Positions 47,560 through 60,273 of a stretch of DNA of 64,000 nucleotides are shown here, piece after piece (position 1 is the stretch's first letter; each line of letters opens with the position of its first letter). This DNA is from Bimastos eiseni (Eukaryota > Annelida > Clitellata > Crassiclitellata > Lumbricidae). The notes below the pieces were generated by a model. It was not told the origin of the DNA and searched no databases. It saw only the letters and a program-made list of their open reading frames with translations. The position numbers were made by a program, and so were the translations under genes. The stretch covers positions 19,071,739 through 19,135,738 of the forward strand of contig OY365815.1 of assembly GCA_959347315.1 (NCBI GenBank). Direction: 5' to 3'.

Positions 47560-47983
47560 AAATGAACCTGGAATCCTCAATAGCTCAACTTTTCTAGCTT
47601 TCTCATAAACACTGTGATAGTGTCCACTGAGACAGTAGTATCATTCAACCATTCCGCAAGTCTACAACTCTTGCACTGAAGAATTTCTGCCATAAATGTT
47701 CCTTTTGGCTTCTTGAATAATTTATACCTGTATCCCTATATTGCATTGTTTTAAGTTAATTTTTTGTAATATTCAAAGAACCTCTCTCTTCATTACTCAA
47801 GTGTGATGATAATCTTATAGGCTTTAATTATATCTCCTCTGTTCCTCCTCTCCAATGTTGTTGGTTCATCCTATCTTCATACCTCAAATCCTTGTAGCTC
47901 TTCTTTGTGCTTTTTCCAGGTTTTCCATGTCATGCTTCAGGTATGAATTCCATACCAAAATGCAGTATTCAAACTGTGACCAC
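47560..47983 (-). mobile_element. CR1-like LINE remnant, C-terminal part of ORF2
   Basis: On the minus strand, FEYCILVWNS (47,945-47,974) is followed by LKHDMENLEKAQRRATRI (47,887-47,940), LERRNRGDIIKAYKII (47,807-47,860), YKLFKKPKG and FFSARVVDL (about 47,660-47,690), then TVSVDTITVFMRKLEKL. This order matches the CR1/L2/Jockey-type end LEYCVQxWSP...LEKVQRRATK...LERRRxRGDLIExYKI...FFSxRVVxxWNxLP...FKxxLD. Frame changes and stops show it is dead. Confidence 0.85.
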
Positions 47984-48293
47984 TAACTAGTTGGTGGACT
48001 CTGTGGGCAGTTCCTTAAGTAGAAACAGGTGGCGCCAGTATGCACATAGGTCTAAGAAATATTTTTTATATTAGCCATGCGTTGTTTATGTTGTTCTGAT
48101 CGATGGCTGGCATAAGAATGATAATTATGGAGAAATACATAAATTTTATAATCTGGCTAACTTTTAGATTACTTTTGCGTGAAGAACATACAGCACAGCA
48201 CCCAATCAACATCAAGCACATAATTTTACTTCAAGTAGCTTACCCATATTTGATACTGGCGCCATTTATTTCATAGAGTCCCCCAACTTTAGT
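47984..48293. mobile_element. Candidate inverted-repeat element next to the CR1 fragment
   Basis: GTTGGTGGACTCT (47,990-48,002) and the reverse complement of 48,275-48,287, GTTGGGGGACTCT, agree at 12 of 13 bases. Pairing extends outward (ACTAA) and an inner pair TGGCGCCAGTAT recurs on both sides. About 310 bp, non-coding. The target duplication is unclear. It begins where the CR1 homology ends. Confidence 0.5.
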
Positions 48294-49551
48294 ATTATAT
48301 CCCTGTCTTTGGTGACATATTGTCCTTGTCATACCTAAGGTTTAGTTAGCTTTCTTTGCTGCTTCAGGACATTGTATGGAAGGTTTAGTGCTCTGAGCAT
48401 GATCACTTCCAAGTCCATTAAATTCATCCTCAGTCACTTTCAATACATTACCTCATTTCATATGAAAACTCATTGTTTCTCCTCCCCTTTTGTATCACTG
48501 AGTACTTTTCCAAATTTACGAGCATCTGCCGGTCATGTGGTCAGGGTCAAAGAGGGTGGAATTGAAAAGGGAGACGTCGGCTCGTTCGCAGAGATCATTA
48601 AATGATAATTGTTCAGAGGGGAACATTCCATGTCGCACCATCTTCTGAGGCGAGCACATACGATATAATCCAATTGTCTAATTGATTACTGATTAGTAAA
48701 ATGCACCTACAGGCTGTAGGCTACAGCAATGGCCAAGCACTTATCATTGTGACACTTCACCTATTACTCTGTCGTCTAGCTAGAATATTTCTTCCGTATG
48801 TCCACTTTATATCTTAGTGAGATACTTAAATGCCTTTGCAAAATCTAGTCAAATTACATCTAAAGGTAAGATGCTCCTCAAAGAATTCTAGTGGATGTCT
48901 CAAATACGAGCAACCTCCGGTAAATCGGTGTCACTGCCCTTTATTAATATTATGCTCATTCAACTGCTCCACTAAATATCTATTATCCTGATAATTCTAT
49001 CCATGGACCTTACACACAATACTTCTAAACTGACTTCATTACATCGTTCATATCTGTTTCTTTTTCAAACATTGGCACTATGAGTGAAGAGATCTTTCCA
49101 TTCCCGTGTCACATCTCCAGTCCATTGATTTACTAAAGAGCTGTCGCAGCTCCACTTTATATCCTCACCTATGCAAGAATTGGGGATGTAGTTGATCTAT
49201 TAGGTACTCTCCGTTCTAAACCTTTTCAGCTGTTCCACAAAATTTAACTTGACAGACATTATCTGTGTTAGCATTTTACCACCACTGCAGTCTGCATAGG
49301 CCTACGTAAACTATGACATTCTTGTCATAAATACCACCACCGCCTAATATTGTTTGGTTTGGCTCTGGTATGTTCCTTATTCTTCCAACTTAAAACACTG
49401 AGCTGCGATGAAGTGGAGTCTGCTGAAGTACTCTATAAATATTGAAGCTAGGTGTTTTCAATGGCCCTACCTTTTCTTTCCTTTTCTGCTTGCTTCTAAC
49501 ATAGTTGTGTAGACACTCTTACTGTCTTATGAGCGACAGCACTCGCAGCAC
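48294..49551. other. Intergenic DNA, transition zone
   Basis: No gene or repeat recognised. CpG begins to rise here, as in GAGACGTCGGCTCGTTCGC near 48,570. Confidence 0.5.
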
Positions 49552-50028
49552 ATGACGCTACCGCCAAGCAGCCCCTCATTGGTAGGTGACGCACGCACGG
49601 CTGTTCGTCGAGTGGCCAGTTGTACGCAGAACGTGTCGTTCAATGAATTGAAGAAAGTATCCGCTCCAATGACCCGCGTCGATAAGTCGTCCTCCACCGA
49701 TACGAAAATACTCGGTTATAGACGACGTACACGGTTCGTATATTCCAGACTCGATGGCACATCGGCAGTGGGGATGGCCCCATACCTATACCTAATCCAG
49801 TGACGTAGACCAGAACGACCTGATATCAAAATACCTTCTAAACGTACAAAGTTTGTGGCTGAAGCAAAAAATAAGTCAGGTACGCCTACGCAAACTGTAA
49901 CGCCAATAAATTATAACGTGTTTGAAATTTCTGAGCAAATTCTTCATTTCGACAGAATAACCCGTCGATGTGATGCAGAACTTGATAAACTTTCTGGCTT
50001 TCAAGGGACAACTGGGTCTTTCCCATAA
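49552..50028 (+). pseudogene. Unrecognised coding-like stretch, two reading frames
   Basis: An open frame with ATG at 49,552 (83 codons, stop 49,801-49,803) continues after the stop as a 74-codon frame without ATG (49,804-50,028) containing SKRTKFVAEAKNKSG, then FEISEQILHFDRITRRCDAE. Base composition is more balanced and CpG-richer than the AT-rich surroundings, as in old coding DNA. No domain was recognised. It could be a decayed transposon protein, exons of an unknown gene, or chance. Confidence 0.3.
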
Positions 50029-51779
50029 ATATCCAGTTCGTGCAATACTCTGGAGTTATTCATATTCACTATTCAGCCTCCTCGCATCGTCCATTCAAGC
50101 AGGCTTGATCTCGTGGTTCTTCATACTGGATACTAGAACATCTATAGCCATGGTTCAGTATCGGTTCTTAGCCTCATTTGGTTGGTTGTTCTCTTTGGAA
50201 TTTGCCGTTTCCTACTAGCTCTCGAATTCAAGTGTTGACCCATTTGCCTTTCTCAAAAACTTATTTATTCTCTCTTGTCCTTCAGCATTGGTATCACCTC
50301 TGAACGGTTCACTCTACTACAGGCGTTTTATAAATGCCTGAAAACAAAACGATCGATGATTAATGCGCAGAAGATGACGATCAGTAACTGTTGAACATGA
50401 AAACCCACTCAAAAGCCAAGGCGCAGGGCACCAGCTTAATCACGAGTGATGATATGTGAAGTTTCTGCATTGCTTCTATCTATGTGTCTGTCGGGGAGGA
50501 TGTCTGCTTCTCTGTCTTTGTGTCTCTCTCTGTGCTACACAAAATACAAGAACCGGCTGAAAATCAATCTCTCTGGGAATAGGTAGGACCTATATATATA
50601 TATATATATATAGGCCATATATATAGCTTACAACAACGCCCATCTAGCAATAAGTAGTCATTTTACGTCCGTCAGATAAATTAACAGGCTTTGTCTCCCT
50701 GCATGGCATGGTTCCACGTGTAGGCTATGACCATCCTAATAACGGTCTACAGGGCCTATCTGTGCTCTTTCATCCATATCTGCAAGTAAGCCTAGGCCTA
50801 TGTTTTACGTGTCTCTATTATCCACTGCGTCGATCCGCTTGTGTGCGTGTCAATGCTGTCAAAACTGAGGCTTTAATAATGTTACTAATTTTTGTACTAA
50901 AATGTTAAACCTCGTAAAGTCCAAATGTTAGGATAATTAGGTTTTTAAATTTCAGTTAAATGTATTGTGTTCATGTCTTAAGACTGAAGCCTATGACCTT
51001 GTGTAAATGGCAAGCATTCTGTGCATCAGCCAGTTGATGACAAATATTGAAGAACATTTGGTTTAAGTTAATCCTAAATGTCGAAATCTTCATGAATTTG
51101 TAAGATTGTAAAGAATAATAAATAGAATTTTAACACACTGGAAAGTTCGAATTTTTATTTATCCAAAATTGAAAGTGCATAACGTTGGATCCTGTCGGAT
51201 AAATTTGATTCAATTTTCGGAAAACATTGATAATTCACCCCTCTTCTAATTTATGTATTTGTATTAGGCCTATATTATCTTTGGAATTTTCAGATTTATT
51301 GCCAAATAGTGTAAGTTCAATTGGGAGACCGTGTCAGTATATAAACATATTATAATATACACACATAAGTGAGGTTATATATTTATGCCTAAGTCCTGTG
51401 CCTAATTGATGTCTTCTAAAGGCTTCTATTCCTAGCGCACTCCACTTCTCCCTTCTTCTGCTGTCGTTACCTTCTGCCTGTACTCACATAATTTCCACGT
51501 CCACTTCTTCCACTTCAACCTCTATTTCAATTTCTTATATTCTCCCCTTAATCCCTTTCCCACCCTCTCCGTCACTGCACTCCATTCATCGACCTCCTAT
51601 TCACATTTCTCACCATACGTCTAACTCCGTCCGTCCACTGCCTCCTCCACCATCCACCGTGTCTCCCTCGACGCCGTTCATCCTGTTTTCCATTCGTCCC
51701 TCTTTTCCATCATTAAAAGCGTTGGACTTCTATTCTGATCGTCTAAGATCGTGAAAACATAAAAGAGATCCGACTGCGT

Positions 51780-52067
51780 TTTAAGTCGCCGCCGCCGCTT
51801 CCTCGTCCTCCTCCCTTTCTCCTCCTCCTTTTCTTCTTCCTCGTCCTCCTCGTCCTCTTCCCCCTATTCCTTTTCTTCTTCTCCCTCCTCCTCCTCGTCC
51901 TCCTCTTCACCTGGATGTCGATCGAGTGCTTTCTCTCCGCCTACATTTCTCTTTCTCGTCTTTTCTCTCCGGCGACTGCAGCAACTGACGCCCCATCGTT
52001 GAGTCGTTGAAGAGAATTTCCCTTCATCTCCATCATCATCATCATCGTCGTCGTCGTCGTCGTCGTT
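51780..52067. repeat. CTC/CTT tracts and (CAT)n(CGT)n array
   Basis: CCTCCTCGTCCTCC-type runs at 51,780-51,905 and CATCATCATCGTCGTCGTCG at 52,029-52,067. Poly-Asp or Arg/His open frames here are readings of these triplets. Confidence 0.85.
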
Positions 52068-52616
52068 GGCTGCAGCTGAAGCTGCGTCTTCGTCGTTCAG
52101 AGACTCAGTCGCTTTCACAGAGCTCCATTCACCTCAACTATCGATTACCTTCCCACTATCATTATATGCAATACATATATGTATATATAGCTCAAAATAG
52201 GTGTGTGTGCGTGCGTGCGTGTGTGTACGCGGCATGTGTATCAACAATTGCTAAGGTAGCCCCTATATGCACCCATGATTATTAAGCGCTAGCGACTTTA
52301 TTTACGTCACCCCGGCTTATTAGGCGATTATCCTTTCCCACCGTCTCATCTTCAGTTGTCTAACGAATACAGGCGAGGCAGAAATCTCAAACAAATTTTC
52401 TGCTCTGACGGGATCTGAATCCCTTCCCGCTCCAATGTATTTCACTCACAACTGAAAACACTTATCCTTTGCGAATCCTATTCTGATTCCTTCTCATACT
52501 CCTCTCTACCTTGCCTTTTCAACTCCGAACATCTTCCACTTTAGCCTTTAGCCGTCTGCCTGTTGAGTCGTGTTGACTCTCTGGATTTGGACCCCCTGCC
52601 TATCGATTCTGTTTTG

Positions 52617-52700
52617 ACTAAGCGCCAGTGAATAAGCTGGTTTCCGCGACTTCGCTTTTGTGGGCGTTGTAGAAATTTTGAGATTACGATTGATAGTCCA
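52617..52700 (+). repeat. Dispersed repeat copy 2
   Basis: TAAGCGCCAGTGAATAAGCT, then CGCTTTTGTGGGCG, then TAGAAATTTTGAGATTACGA. It aligns with the copies at 4,957 and 63,717. Confidence 0.65.
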
Positions 52701-54051
52701 GCACGATAATACTATCGAGAACACACACAAACACACACACACACACCTATATATTGCTGTTTGTGTGTGTTGTTAAGCAGACGATTTCATCGAGGCATAT
52801 TGGACGTTTGAGGTTTCACTGCCGTATTTATATATCAATCCAGAAAAATGATATCGCGCTTTAAGATATCTACTCAGAGCCAAATAAGCTTATTCCGTGC
52901 TGTCCAATCTGCGGCGAACTGGTTGAACAGCCGTGACCCTGATTTTAATTGGCCCGTCCTAGCTCTACCATGTTACGATATTTGTAAATCGTGAAGTAAA
53001 AGGCTAAGTAACTGGTCTGCTTGCATAGGCATTCGTTCATATTCATGGCTTGGCTTATCATGTGACACTGTAAACTCATGGCATACATACTACATAGGCC
53101 TACATGCGATTATTCATTTTGATTATTCCATAAGTAAAAATGTTAATACAGCTGATCATTTTCAATAAATTTTAATCGTTGCCTTTGAGTTTACTGATGC
53201 GACCCGCAGTTTCAAGAATAATTTATTCTGTGGCCCATGGTGTCGAAAAGGTTTGACAGCCCTGCCCCATAGTTTAATTATAACAAGTGTTATATGCATA
53301 ATATAGCAATCACAGTACCCGACTAATTAAAGGCGTATACCAGTAAACATTCATATAGGCCTACTGCTGCTTCAAGACCGTATACATAGCCTATACCTAT
53401 GCATGTATGTATGCAGCTGAGGCCTACAGGCCTGTATAAATTTGCTATTGCACAATAGCATAAGTTAGTTAAATAAAATTGTGACCTGCCGTGTGGCCTA
53501 ATAGATGTAGTGGTTGGAGGAGGGGTGGGAAGCACCAATTTCCTTCTCCTTGCTGGATATCCATGTACATTGGAACCAATATATCTGGCCTGTATTGTGC
53601 CACCGTAAGTCAGCTTTTCCCCTATGACGTGGCCCATGCAAAGAGCCGCAAGGTAGTTGTTAGGTAGGTGGCTTCCACGAGTTGACAAGGATAGCTGAAG
53701 CTCTGGACATCAATGCATCGCACAACTTGACAAATTGATCCTTACACTAAATCCTCAGTTGATTCTGGAGATGCCCCCTTTTCAGTGGCTTCCCTGTGAG
53801 CGTAGATTTTGCCCCCTTGGGTGTTTACCAGTGTGGCCACGCAGTTCAATCGACAGACAATCGTTGGCTCTCAGAGAAAGCGTTCTATCGCTGTCTGACA
53901 GCTTGGCACAATATTTACGTTTCAGCGTAAATTTGTGTAAGGCAGCTGCCCTGGGGTTCGACCCCCTCTTCAGTTCAACATTTCAAACGCCACGTACATA
54001 ACGTATTTTGTCCACAATTCTACTGAATGTGCATCGGGATCATAAACTATA

Positions 54052-54164
54052 GAGGAGAAGAAAGGGGGGAGAAGAAAGGGGGAGAAGAAAGGGGGAGAAG
54101 AAAGGGGGAGAAGAAAGGGGGAGAAGAAAGGGGGAGAAGAAAGGGGGAGAAGAAAGGGGGATGG
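54052..54164. repeat. 13-bp purine minisatellite
   Basis: Eight or nine near-perfect copies of AGAAGAAAGGGGG. All-purine strand asymmetry; repeat-only open frames run through both strands. Confidence 0.95.
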
Positions 54165-54930
54165 TATAGAGCACACAGAACATCAACAATGCAGACAAGA
54201 GAAGGCTAGACGGTTCAATGGTCCCACGTAGCGTAGGATACGACACAAACTTAATTACCAGCCAGATATTAGGACTACAGTACTATATTGAATGTCTCTG
54301 TTGGGTGTCTTGAAATCGGCAGACGATTGGGTCTGAGTACTGTTGGTCTATAGGTAAAATAAAATTGCTTAACTAACTTAGGTTACACTGTAATTACATT
54401 TGGATAGTCTCGAGTAAAATTCTATCTATATGACAGAAGTGAATCATGCAGACTGTAGATAACATGCTGCGACGCTCTAAGTTCTGTATGTAGACATGTA
54501 AGTCTTCTCATCAAGTCCGCTCAGTTCATCAGGAGAGCGTCTGAGGCAATTGAGAAGCAGGCAACGAAGCCAAACATGATCCACGAGCGGCGTACGGACT
54601 TCTTTGTAATGTGTTGGAGGGTATAGACAGTCCGCAGTCGATTAGGCCTCTGCTCATTCAATGCAACTGCGCCCGTCACTCAATTAAAGCTGCAGGATTC
54701 CTGTGCAGATGCTATTTCTGGACATCCTTTTGTCCCCTGCAATCCTTAAACTGAATGGAGAGGCTTTGCCATTTATGTCTCTAAGATTCAGTCTACATGT
54801 ATCTCGGACGTCTGCCAAAGAAAAGATGGTTTTTACATACCCACAGGCATAAGCTGCGTTCAATTCCTCTTTAATTGGATTGCAGCTATTCAGCTCAAAG
54901 GGTTCTTTGAAGACGTAGACGACGACGACG

Positions 54931-55060
54931 ATGAGGAATTGGTGGACACTGGGGTCAGTTTGCTTAGTGTTTTCGGCGATAGTTGCGTCACGCTTTACGC
55001 CCATAAACGGCGCTGAAACTGGTTCTGTAAAAAGCGAAAGAGGGAACAAGAAGAGCAAAG
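54931..55060 (+). CDS. EGF-LamG gene exon 1: signal peptide
   Basis: The ATG follows an in-frame TAG (54,916-54,918), so this is the natural start. It encodes MRNWWTLGSVCLVFSAIVAS, then a short polar and basic segment to KKSK. Donor AAAG|GTAGGA leaves one codon base (G). The next exon begins AG, completing GAG (Glu). Cleavage is likely near residues 20-28. The join is inferred from phase and domain logic; no transcript is available. Confidence 0.7.
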
Positions 55061-56070
55061 GTAGGACACGAGGAAATGAGCTATACAAATATCCAGCTGC
55101 AATGTTAGATATGCTACAATGTTAGGTACTACAGAAGATAAAGAAATTTTAGTGCACAGGTTGCAGCAGTTTGTAAGCTGTTTCTAATTAGACTATTAAA
55201 TAGAGAATGGAAATATGTTGGCTGGCAGCAATCAGCAGGATTCTCATTTGAAACCAGCCACTCGCGCGCGTTTCCCATATGTCCAGAAGTTTTACTGCAA
55301 GAAGAGAGACGAGGTCAGAGGTATAGATACGAAGCATGAGAGGGGTCGGAAACGGATCCATGTGAAGATCATTAAGTGCGGGGGCCCAAGATGGCCCGCA
55401 GACCACAAGATAGTAGGCTATAGATTGCCGAAATCTTACCCGGCAATGTCATGGATGCGTTATTAAATAAACTTATCACACACACCCGGCAATGCAGAGC
55501 ATGGTTGTTATGTCCAATCTTCCAGGGAGAGCAAGAACTCTTCAGGATCGGCAGCAGCAAGGACAAAGAAAATGAAATAAAAAATGCTAACTTTGTCCAT
55601 TGCCGCTCATGAATAAGTTACCGAAAGACGGAAATAATGCTGCTAATAACTTGATCGAATTTCACCAATTAATTAGCTATTAATAAAACGCCTTCACGAA
55701 TAATTCACCGATAACTGTAGGAGTATACACAGAGACATGCGGTCAAACAATCCTCTCTTTAACTTTCTGTTCTCAGACAGTGGACGGTCGATGTACTCAT
55801 TTCACATTATCGTTCGTTTGAAGGCGCAAGTGGAGTAAAATTGTAATATTATTAATTATATTCCAGAGTATATTATACTGTATAATTTTGAAATATCTTT
55901 GTTTAGGTTTGAACCCATATCGTATGCCTATCAGATCTCAAGCTTGATCCTTTAGCACGCTAAACACTTGACCATTGCGAACCACAAGTAGAATCGATTA
56001 AGCTTGGCGATATCGGGGGAAGAGAGCGTGAGACAAACAGAGAAAGAGAGATTGAGAGAGAGAGATAGAA

Positions 56071-56137
<67 letters not shown>

Positions 56138-56419
56138 AATAGATAGATAGATAGAGTCAGTCAGTCAGTCAGTCAGTGAGACAGAGAGAGAGACAGAGAG
56201 CGAGCGAAAGCGAGAGAGAGAGAGAGAGAGAGTGAAAGTGCAAGAAGGAAAGAGAAAGAAAGAAAGAGAGACATACAGACAGACAGAGAGAAAGACAGAG
56301 TGAGAAGACATATATGGAGACTTATTGACCTCATTTCAGTTAGCCAAAATCCACCAATGAATAATTAAAACGTTTGATTGAAACACTGCGCAATGCTGCG
56401 AAATCAATTAGATTGTACA

Positions 56420-56474
<55 letters not shown>

Positions 56475-59400
56475 CCTAAATCATTTTAATTTACGATTAG
56501 TGTATCTATTCTGAAACAGTTCGCTTGCTGTCTGTTAAAAAGACGAAGCCGTTTCTGGTCAGATAAGATATTTTCCTTCATCGAAGAAAGTATCGAACAC
56601 AGTATATTATAGATAAGATTCTTATATATAGATAAGATTATTATAGATAAGATAAGATAAGAAGAATTGTTCATGTAACAAGAAACTATTTGTGAGCATC
56701 TCGTTGTTGCAATTATTATTATCATTCATTTATTTATCTGTTTATTTATTTATTTAATGATAATCGTCCGAGGTAGAAAAACTCCCTCAGACTGTATCTG
56801 TAAGAGACTATAGAACTGGATTAAAGCGTAATCAATTTTCAATCACAGATTTATCCTATAATATCTAAAACTGAAGCCTTCAGAAACTGAAAACTTAACA
56901 GTGGCAAAAATCCAATTGTTTCAATTAAACGAGTCAGATTATCTAGTAGAGTACAAATCTATATGTGCACTAAACTAGGCCTACTTAACTGTGAAATCCA
57001 GGTCTAACGCGCTAGCCTTCAGGTTATACGAATCATGTAGGCTGTGCAAAGAGAAAATTTCATCAGCCTACATCATCGATCGCTCTTATATATATATACA
57101 TATATATACATATTATATATATACATATTATATATATACATATTATATATATATGCATATTATATATATACATATTATATATATACATATTATATATATA
57201 TACATATTATATATATATGCATATTATATGTATACATATTATATATATACATATTATATATATATACATATTATATATATTCTATATATATTGTGTGTGG
57301 AAGACGATTTGACTGACTCCCTGAGGCATGTCATGGCGATTAATGTATGGTGAAGTGAAAGTTGAACACCGTCTCATCGCAAAGTCCGGTTAAGGTCATC
57401 GTAGTCGGTGACATCGCTTTGATGAATGTCCAGCTTCTGCAATCACAGGCAAATGGTCAGTCAGTCTATCCCAGCGTCAACTTATCGTCTCTTGAATATA
57501 ACTGACGAGATACGCAAGTCAATTAAACGAGCAATCAGGTCCAAGATTACTCAAGCCATGGATATTGCTCCTATATAGTAAGTAAGTAGGCCACGTACAC
57601 ACGTAATATATATATATATGTATAGAATATATATACATGTATTATATATATTTGGCATCTATGATGTTCTTTTCACTGTCTTTTTATTCGAATGTTTTCA
57701 GAGGCAGGTCACTTGAAATCGGGAAGGCATGAGATGGATCTTCAGATTCAAGAGAATTTACACGCTAATGACAGTTTACAAAGTAGCGAGAGTCTGTCGA
57801 TGAAAGACGATTCTCCAATGGAGGTAGACCACTTGCAAAGTGTGAGGATTGGTGCGGAGAGGCCGAGTCGAAGAGAGATTTATGGAAATGGAAAAGGAGA
57901 TAGCGAAGGAGGAGATGGCCTCCAAGTGAGTCTTTCTTATGGAACAGAAGAAAAACATCGCTTGCGTCAGAGCGAGAGTAAGGTCCTGCATGACCTTGGT
58001 CGACCCAGAAGGAGATCCGGAAAGAAGCAGAAGGTTGGAAGGGGTAAACACCGTCTGCTGAAGCATCCACTCTCCGATGGTAACGGGGAAAGGGAGGAGC
58101 AATCGGATGACTCTGTGGGACACGCTGTCCACCTGGAGCAGAAGTCGGTTGATCATCATTCGCTTAATTCTGATGGAAAGAGCAACTCAGTCAAATCGCA
58201 GAAGTCAAGTCAAGGAGTGGCGACATCATGCAGCGTAGTGAACAAGTGCACGAACAGTGGACTATGCAGGTTCGACGCCCAGCTGTCCGTCGAACGGTGT
58301 CTATGTCCGCTAGGATTCAGCGGACAATTCTGCGAAACAGGTCAGGGTGAATCTCACATCAGGTCAGAGTCAATCTCACATCAGGTCAGGGTTAATCTCA
58401 CATTGATCGTACGTTTGGTCAATCAGTGAGCAGGTTCATAAGATATGTGTTCAGTGGATAGTTTGGTGGGATGGTAAGTGAATTGCTGAATATAAGTTTT
58501 AGTGAAGTTAGTGAAAACGGTTGTTAGGTAGGATGATAAGTGGATAGGTAGGTATGATCTCGATGTATAGTTCCATAGGTTTGTGAGTGGATTGGTGGTT
58601 CACAGGAAACGTGGGTCAGTCTAGTGTTGGGTCGATCTGTTTGTCGCTGTCTATCAGTTGGCCTCTAGGTTGATATATATGATCTTGGGTCTGTCGTTCC
58701 TTCGGTCGGTCGGAATTTCCGTCAATCGGCCTTTGGATCGGTTGGTATGTCTGTCTATCCGTCTTACAGTCTATCAGTCTCTTTGTGGGATCCTTGCTGT
58801 TACTCTGGCGTAGGCCCCTACGTGGTCTTAGCTGGACCGCATGGTAGTCTCCAGTCTCTTCGGGACTTATTCGTTGTGGCCCAAAAGGCTTTTCTGTCCA
58901 TCGGTTGTTGATTCGTTTGTCGGTGAGTTCAATTGATTGGGAAAAGCAGACACTTTATGACCAAATCGACAGTCATCGACTCAGCTGCTTCCGTTTTTAT
59001 CGATTAGACCTATCTCTGAATCGATCGATTAGACGTAGTATTGACCGAGTTAGGTCTAATCTTCAGTCATTCTTGTCGTTATCAATATATCATATCAACT
59101 ATTGCGTGTCAAGGCTATAGATCTACATTAAGGAGACTTAAATTGTAGAGTGCGTTCTAACATGAATTCTACGGAACTTAATTGTCTGAAGACGTAAAGA
59201 ATGCCAGCAAAATCCAAAGTGTGCATAACAGAAAATCGAATGCGAAAAGACTGAACCAACAGAATTCTACTTAACAGTTTCTGTGAACTGCGAACTCTTT
59301 CAAGATACATAATAATTTACTTATAGTTTTCCAATATTTGCAATTATAACAACAGGATAATTCAGCAGAGTCTATAGTCTAGACCATCAGACTCTGGACC

Positions 59401-60239
59401 ATCAGACTCTATATATGAAACTCTGGACCAACAGATTCTGGACCAACAGATTCTGGACCAACAGACTCTGGACCATGAAACTATGGACCAACAGACTCTG
59501 GACCATTAGACACTGGGCCAATAGACTCGTCTTTATCTCAAAACGTAACCATGCGGCACTGACTACAAAGCAAACTCCGCTGCATGAAAGTGTTTCTTGA
59601 TTTTATTTGTTCGACTGCAGAGCGAGTGGTTCGCTACCCGAGGTTGAGTGGTTTGGGATTCTTGGCGCTGCCTGTGCTGAGGGGGGCGTTTAGAGAATTC
59701 GTCATCTCGATCGACTTCCGTCCGGATTCCGGACACGGTCTGCTGCTCTTCAGCTCCGATCATCCGGAAACACGATTCGATTTCTTCTCCGTGTCTCTGG
59801 TCGATGGGCGCATAGACTTCCGGTGAGTTCAATTAATGCATGATCCCCATCACTTGATCCCACCTATGACACGACAGCACACATGGCTAAAGATGCGCGC
59901 ACGTACAGACCACGTATCCATCACAAAACAAAAGGAGATGAATTTAAAGAGTTGCGCACGCACGTTCCATGTGTCCATCGGCGATTGTGTCTATCGTAAG
60001 GCTAATATTATTAGACATAATAATTATCATTATGCTAGAAGTTATACATTATAAATATCAAAAGCCTGTAGGTCCGTGTAGGACGACATGTCTATCGGCG
60101 ATTGTCATCAGTTAAAGTGGGTCTGTGTGTAAGCATAATATTCTCATTTAATCCCGTTGGTTACAATCTTTTGATGGTCATTCGGTTAATCGATCATACA
60201 TTCATTAGACCAGATGACTAACCTGATTATATGTATATA

Positions 60240-60273
<34 letters not shown>

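Larger units (their letters stand above)
50029..54930. other. Intergenic DNA upstream of the EGF-LamG gene
   Basis: Holds a TA palindrome (50,590-50,613), CT-rich tracts (51,420-51,900), a CAT/CGT array, a dispersed repeat copy (52,617) and a 13-bp minisatellite (54,052-54,164). The final part should contain the promoter and 5' UTR of the downstream gene; no core promoter motif is claimed. Confidence 0.5.
55061..57701 (+). other. Intron 1 of the EGF-LamG gene
   Basis: 2.6 kb with a 260-bp GA-rich array (56,036-56,295), TA arrays (56,423-56,472; 57,087-57,290) and GATAAGATA repeats near 56,560-56,665. A small exon within it cannot be excluded. Confidence 0.6.

Noticed and set aside
51864..52118. 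Acidic Asp/Glu-rich minus-strand frame
   Set aside because: It follows the CAT/CGT and CTC triplet arrays and is not an independent coding signal.
53945..53975. GGTTCGACCCC resembling a tRNA B box
   Set aside because: No A box or cloverleaf could be built upstream, so neither a tRNA nor a SINE is called.
57044..57353. Tyr/Ile-rich frames of 90-120 codons
   Set aside because: They are translations of AT-only tandem repeats.
59415..59600. Trp/Thr/Asn/Arg repeat peptide frame
   Set aside because: It is a reading of the 15-bp tandem repeat in intron 2 of the EGF-LamG gene.
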